NCBI GenBank assembly: GCA_027294185.1
Contig: JAPUME010000080.1
Location: forward strand, 1 to 9,317
DNA from: Acidobacteriota bacterium
Lineage (GTDB): Bacteria; Acidobacteriota; Terriglobia; UBA7540; JAPUME01
Reading direction: 5' to 3'
DNA: 9,317 nucleotides
Below are positions 6,366-9,317 of this stretch, piece by piece (position 1 is the stretch's first letter; each line of letters starts with the position of its first letter). The position numbers and the translations under genes are program-made. The notes under the pieces are model-generated. The model was not told the origin of the DNA and searched no databases. It worked only from the letters and a program-made list of their open reading frames with translations.

Positions 6366-6537
6366 GGAAACCCTTTCCTCATCGACTTCCACTGCAAGTA
6401 TGAAAAGTTAGCACAAGGGGAAATATCGGGCAAGCTCCCCCCTCGGAAGGCGGACCTTTGTCCGAGCAGGATGAGTTAATGGATTAATGATTTCGCGGCT
6501 TGATGGAAGGTTCCCACTGAACAAGGAAGGCGGCGGG

Positions 6538-7617
6538 CTATTGAACGTTCGCGCAGCAGGCGCCCCGGGGAATGGGCGCACCGTGCGGGCAGGTCAGCGG
6601 ATGATGGAGGAAGGTACAGATCTTTTCCGTCACCTCCGCGCTGAGAGTATGGTCGATCTTGCAGGCGTTGGCGTCCAGCAACTCCTCGGGCAAGCCGAAG
6701 GTATCGTGGAAGAGCCGTTCGGCCAGCCTGTGCCGCCGGATGATCTCCGAGGCCCGCCGGCATCCTTTTTCGGTCAGGGTCAGCGTGGTCTGGTCGCTTG
6801 AAATCCAACCTCCTTCGGACATCAGGGCTAGAGTGGCGCGATTTTCGCGTAACTCGGGCAGTTGCCTCAACTCCAATTCTCTCTCGGTCGAATCCTCCTG
6901 CAGGATCCAGACCCTTTTCAGAAGGTTGTCAAACAACTCCTCTTCGTGCAACGGGAAGAAGGAGACCTCCCTCAACCTCCCATGATGGAGCTCGATGCGC
7001 CGGTCGGCCAGCCGCCCTACCTCGGGGTCGTGTGTGACCATAATGATGGTGTTTCCCTTGCGCTGCAACTCGGCCAGCAAACCCAAGATCAGCGCCTCGT
7101 TCACTTCGTCCAGGTTTCCCGTGGGCTCATCGGCCAGAATCAACTCGGGTTGATTGATCAGCGCCCGCGCCACGCACACCCGTTGCTGCTCTCCGCCGGA
7201 GAGCTGACCCGGATAGAATTCAAGCCGTTCGCCCAGACCCACCTGCTGGAGAGCATCCGTGGCTTCCTGCTCATCTGCGCAGCTGTGAAAGTACTGCGCC
7301 AGCATGACGTTTTCGACCACCGTCAAATAAGGAATCAGGTGAAACTGCTGAAAGACGAAGCCCACTTTTTCCGCCCGGTAACGGTTCATCTCCTGCGCAC
7401 TCAGGCGTGCCACATCGCGGCCGCCAATCCGAATTTCACCCTCGGAAGGGCGGTCGAGACCCCCGAGGATATTCAGCAGCGTGGTCTTTCCCGAACCCGA
7501 GGGGCCCATGACGGCAATCCACTCACCCGGCTCGACGTCAAAAGTGACCCGGTCGAGCGCTCGAAGGGAGCTGCCGTAACTCTTGGTCAGATTTCTCAGT
7601 TCAACGAAGCTCATCAC
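6538..7617 (-). CDS. MacB/LolD-type ABC transporter ATPase fused to a DtxR/IdeR-like metal-sensor module
   Basis: This 359-aa protein has two parts. Residues 1 to about 216 form a complete ABC ATPase: Walker A GPSGSGKTT (38-46), Q-loop FQQFHL (89-94), signature LSGGEQQR (139-146), Walker B LILADEP (159-165, catalytic Glu164) and switch His196. This is the type that drives FtsX/MacB permeases. Residues about 224-359 resemble an iron-dependent repressor. A winged-helix-like region (226-286) ends in LTLTEKG, followed by RRHRLAERL (294-302). The metal motif CKIDH (Cys319, Asp322, His323) matches DtxR C102/E105/H106, and His296/Glu300 match H79/E83. DtxR H98 aligns with Asp315. The tail has CPHGAPIP (343-350) and extra Cys354/355. 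The putative recognition helix has few basic residues, so DNA binding is doubtful; allosteric control of the ATPase by Fe(II) or a similar metal is an inference. Start overlaps the permease stop (ATGA), with AGGGAG just upstream. One uninterrupted frame argues against an artefact of two genes. Confidence 0.92.
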   Translation of the reverse strand: MMSFVELRNLTKSYGSSLRALDRVTFDVEPGEWIAVMGPSGSGKTTLLNILGGLDRPSEGEIRIGGRDVARLSAQEMNRYRAEKVGFVFQQFHLIPYLTVVENVMLAQYFHSCADEQEATDALQQVGLGERLEFYPGQLSGGEQQRVCVARALINQPELILADEPTGNLDEVNEALILGLLAELQRKGNTIIMVTHDPEVGRLADRRIELHHGRLREVSFFPLHEEELFDNLLKRVWILQEDSTERELELRQLPELRENRATLALMSEGGWISSDQTTLTLTEKGCRRASEIIRRHRLAERLFHDTFGLPEELLDANACKIDHTLSAEVTEKICTFLHHPLTCPHGAPIPRGACCANVQ

Positions 7618-8858
7618 TCTCCCTTTAACACAATCGCCGGGCGGATGCGGCGCACCACTCGAACCGGAGACCAGGCCGCCACCAGCGCAACGCCCACCGT
7701 GGTCAGTGTTACCCAGGGCAGGGCCGGCCAGTGGAGATCAAGAGGGATTCCGAACAACTGCACGCCCAGAAACCTCGATAAAATCGCGCCCAGCCCAAAC
7801 CCCACCAGGCTTCCCGCCGAGGCAAGAACTCCCACCTCTGCAAGAAAGAAGCCCATCAGCAGCCGGTCACTCGCACCCAGAGCCTTCATCAGCCCGATCT
7901 CCCTCTGACGCTCGAGCACGATCGCTGTAATTGTGGCTATCAGACAGAGCGCAGTTATGGCAAGAATTATCATTGTAAGGGTTAAAAGCAGCCAGCGAAC
8001 CGTGTTTAGAACCTGCCCTTCGGAGTATACGATCTCCCGCACCGGCCGAACATCGAGCTTAGGGAAGGCATCTGCAATCCGGGCCGCGACGGCCTCGATC
8101 TCCTGGGTCGAGCCGTCCACGCGGAGTTCCGCCAGGCTGATTCCGCCGTCGATCCCCAGGGCTTCCTGCAACCGCGCCAGAGGGAGGAATACCTGGCCAT
8201 CCTCCGGCCCACCGGTCGAAACGATGGCGGCAATTTTAACGCGGATTTGGGCGGAAGCACCACCGACTCCAATCTCCAATTCCAGATCGTCACCTCGTTC
8301 CAGAAACAACTGTTCAGCCACCTGCTCACCGATTACGGCTTCTGATAGGCCGCCCACCGCCGCCGTAGGGCTCAGTCGCCAGGCTGGGTAGAGCTGATGC
8401 AGGAGGGTGAAGTCGGTCCCCACTACGATCACCGGATCACCGGAATCCCCCAAAGCGCTCCGGTCTGTCGCATTCCGGGCCCGCGCCACGGCATGAAGAA
8501 TCCCTACCGCCGTGATTCGGCGAGCCTCGGAACCAGACCGGCGAATCTCTTCCAGCACGTCCTCGTTCATCAGAGAGGCATCAAGGGAATCCTGCACCTC
8601 TGCCGGGTTCCCGCTTTCACGTGCCATCCCGCTCGGGGACAGAATCAAGTTCGCTCCGAAGGCTCGAAACTCGCGGGTCATCTTCGCCTGGGCGTCGCCG
8701 TAAAGGTTCAAAAGCATTGCGGCGACTGCGGCGCCAATCGTCAAGCTCAGCAATGTGACCAGTACCTGTGGCCGCTTCAAGGAAAGCGACCGCCCCAGAA
8801 TCCGCCAGCCCAGCCGTCTGGACCCGCCTTTGACCGAATTAAGCCGCCTGTTGATCAT
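7614..8858 (-). CDS. FtsX/MacB-like ABC transporter permease (second permease of the pair)
   Basis: The 414-aa inner-membrane protein has FtsX/MacB topology: TM1 (about 31-53), a large periplasmic domain (about 60-280), then three TM segments (about 287-315, 334-365, 380-400). The cytoplasmic coupling motif ERQREIGLMKALGAS (316-330) contacts the ATPase in this family. The periplasmic part resembles a MacB-core-type domain, with STGGPEDGQVFLPL near 214-227 shortly before its end. The start at ATG 8858 lies inside the 3' end of the preceding permease gene (20-nt overlap) and has only a weak AGAG upstream, so translational coupling is likely. An upstream in-frame start near 8909 would add a Gly/Arg-rich extension that does not look native. 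Its stop overlaps the ATPase start by 4 nt. It probably pairs with the neighbouring permease and the ATPase as a 1:1:2 complex. Substrate is unproven; iron-related transport is inferred from gene order and the fused sensor. Confidence 0.92.
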   Translation of the reverse strand: MINRRLNSVKGGSRRLGWRILGRSLSLKRPQVLVTLLSLTIGAAVAAMLLNLYGDAQAKMTREFRAFGANLILSPSGMARESGNPAEVQDSLDASLMNEDVLEEIRRSGSEARRITAVGILHAVARARNATDRSALGDSGDPVIVVGTDFTLLHQLYPAWRLSPTAAVGGLSEAVIGEQVAEQLFLERGDDLELEIGVGGASAQIRVKIAAIVSTGGPEDGQVFLPLARLQEALGIDGGISLAELRVDGSTQEIEAVAARIADAFPKLDVRPVREIVYSEGQVLNTVRWLLLTLTMIILAITALCLIATITAIVLERQREIGLMKALGASDRLLMGFFLAEVGVLASAGSLVGFGLGAILSRFLGVQLFGIPLDLHWPALPWVTLTTVGVALVAAWSPVRVVRRIRPAIVLKGE

Positions 8859-9317
8859 GTAAAATCTCTGTCGGTGAAAACCGCCGGGCCCACAGGAGCG
8901 GCCAGGCATGCCCGGCCAGGTTGATCGCCAGCGCGACGGTCAACATCGCCGGAAAGATGATCCACTCGAGAGAAGCAGGAGTCCCAAAAATCTTTTCCGC
9001 CAGGACGCCTGCCAGAAGCGACCCTGAAAAATATCCCAATACCCCTCCCAACAAACCCGTCACTGTGGCTTCCAGAAGAAAAAGCCGGGCCACATGGGCC
9101 TCCCCCGCCCCCATTGCTTTCATCAGGCCGATCTCCGGTCGGCGTTCGAGAATCGTCGCCAAAGCGGTGGACCCCACGGCAAGAATCGCGGTCACCAAAG
9201 CCGCCAGGGCCAGAGTCCACAAAAGTGAACTCACCTGACCCAGGATCTTTCCCTCTGTTTCCGCCACCTGGAAGACCGGACGGGCACGGGTGCCGGGCAG
9301 CACTTCCTGAATCTGAT
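8839..9317 (-). CDS. FtsX/MacB-like ABC transporter permease, C-terminal part (cut by right edge)
   Basis: About 158 C-terminal residues are present; the frame is open to the right edge, so the N-terminal helix and most of the periplasmic domain are missing. What remains starts in the end of the periplasmic domain (EVLPGTRARPVFQVAETEG). Three TM segments follow, with the coupling motif ERRPEIGLMKAMGAGEAHV between the first two. It is a paralogue of the next gene: RPVFQVAETEGKIL aligns with RPVREIVYSEGQVL there, and both share the EIGLMKA motif. The stop (8839-8841) lies 20 nt inside the next permease gene. The product probably forms the other half of a heterodimeric permease. Most of its 5' end, its promoter and any upstream operon partners are outside the window. 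Confidence 0.9.
   Translation of the reverse strand, partial: QIQEVLPGTRARPVFQVAETEGKILGQVSSLLWTLALAALVTAILAVGSTALATILERRPEIGLMKAMGAGEAHVARLFLLEATVTGLLGGVLGYFSGSLLAGVLAEKIFGTPASLEWIIFPAMLTVALAINLAGHAWPLLWARRFSPTEILHDQQAA

Noticed and set aside
6366..6392. GTG start of trxB at 6392
   Set aside because: The ATG at 6365 has an AGGG site 5 nt upstream and gives the canonical start just before the FAD-binding motif.
6442..6466. Hairpin CGGAC/GTCCG (or CTCGGA/TCCGAG) after the ATPase gene as a terminator
   Set aside because: No T-tract follows on the minus strand; it may be a chance structure.
6366..6537. Promoter for trxB in the 172-bp gap, e.g. TTGCCC with TAACTT at 17 bp
   Set aside because: The -10 box matches only 3/6 and other pairings are worse; not supportable from sequence alone.
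6862..7908. A 348-codon open frame on the plus strand across the ATPase gene
   Set aside because: It is antisense to a gene with full ABC motifs, has no recognisable domain, and long antisense frames are expected in GC-rich coding DNA.
7614..9317. LolCDE or MacB identity for the FtsX-type transporter
   Set aside because: The ATPase is a separate protein with a sensor domain rather than a MacB fusion, no MacA-like gene is visible, and gene order fits Fet-like systems better; Lol-type cannot be excluded fully.

Overview
The window looks like chromosomal DNA from a moderately GC-rich bacterium. Housekeeping genes, tight operons and clean Shine-Dalgarno sites suggest an environmental Gram-negative lineage. 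The thioredoxin reductase FAD motif GSGCAG, the IF-2/NusA architecture and the ATPase fusion recall Acidobacteriota to me. That is an impression only; no marker here fixes the phylum. Plasmid, phage, IS, CRISPR, tRNA and rRNA signatures were not seen.

Region 1 (1-3278, minus strand) is the classic rimP-nusA-infB translation/transcription operon. A good sigma70-type promoter (3250-3278) precedes rimP. The short leader carries a perfect palindrome followed by a T6 tract. rimP (ribosome maturation factor), nusA (elongation/termination factor, TTG start behind a perfect AGGAGG) and the first 320 codons of infB follow; infB runs off the left edge. NusA ends in a roughly 125-residue, strongly acidic tail, whereas the IF-2 linker encoded next door is strongly basic.

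Region 2 (3279-5359, plus strand) is divergently transcribed. A sigma70-like promoter (3308-3336) and a roughly 160-nt leader that can fold as a three-way junction precede three genes. These encode a UPF0173-type metallo-beta-lactamase-fold hydrolase, a cation-dependent class I SAM O-methyltransferase and a four-helix DoxX membrane protein. Gaps of about 40 bp suggest one transcript.

Region 3 (5330-9317, minus strand, read right to left) has two FtsX/MacB-type permeases (the first cut by the right edge), an ABC ATPase and then trxB (NADPH-thioredoxin reductase). The permeases overlap each other by 20 nt, and the second overlaps the ATPase gene in an ATGA junction. The ATPase is the most unusual gene of the window. 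After a complete MacB/LolD-like nucleotide-binding domain, it continues into a DtxR/IdeR-like module (winged-helix-like segment, HRLAE helix, CxxDH metal motif, CPHGxPIP tail). A metal-sensor fold is thus fused to a transporter motor. The order permease-permease-ATPase-thioredoxin function resembles, from memory, the fetABCDEF / Campylobacter P19-associated iron systems. The working hypothesis is therefore a metal-gated, iron-linked FtsX-type ABC system, and it predicts FTR1, P19 or DUF2318 genes just beyond the right edge.
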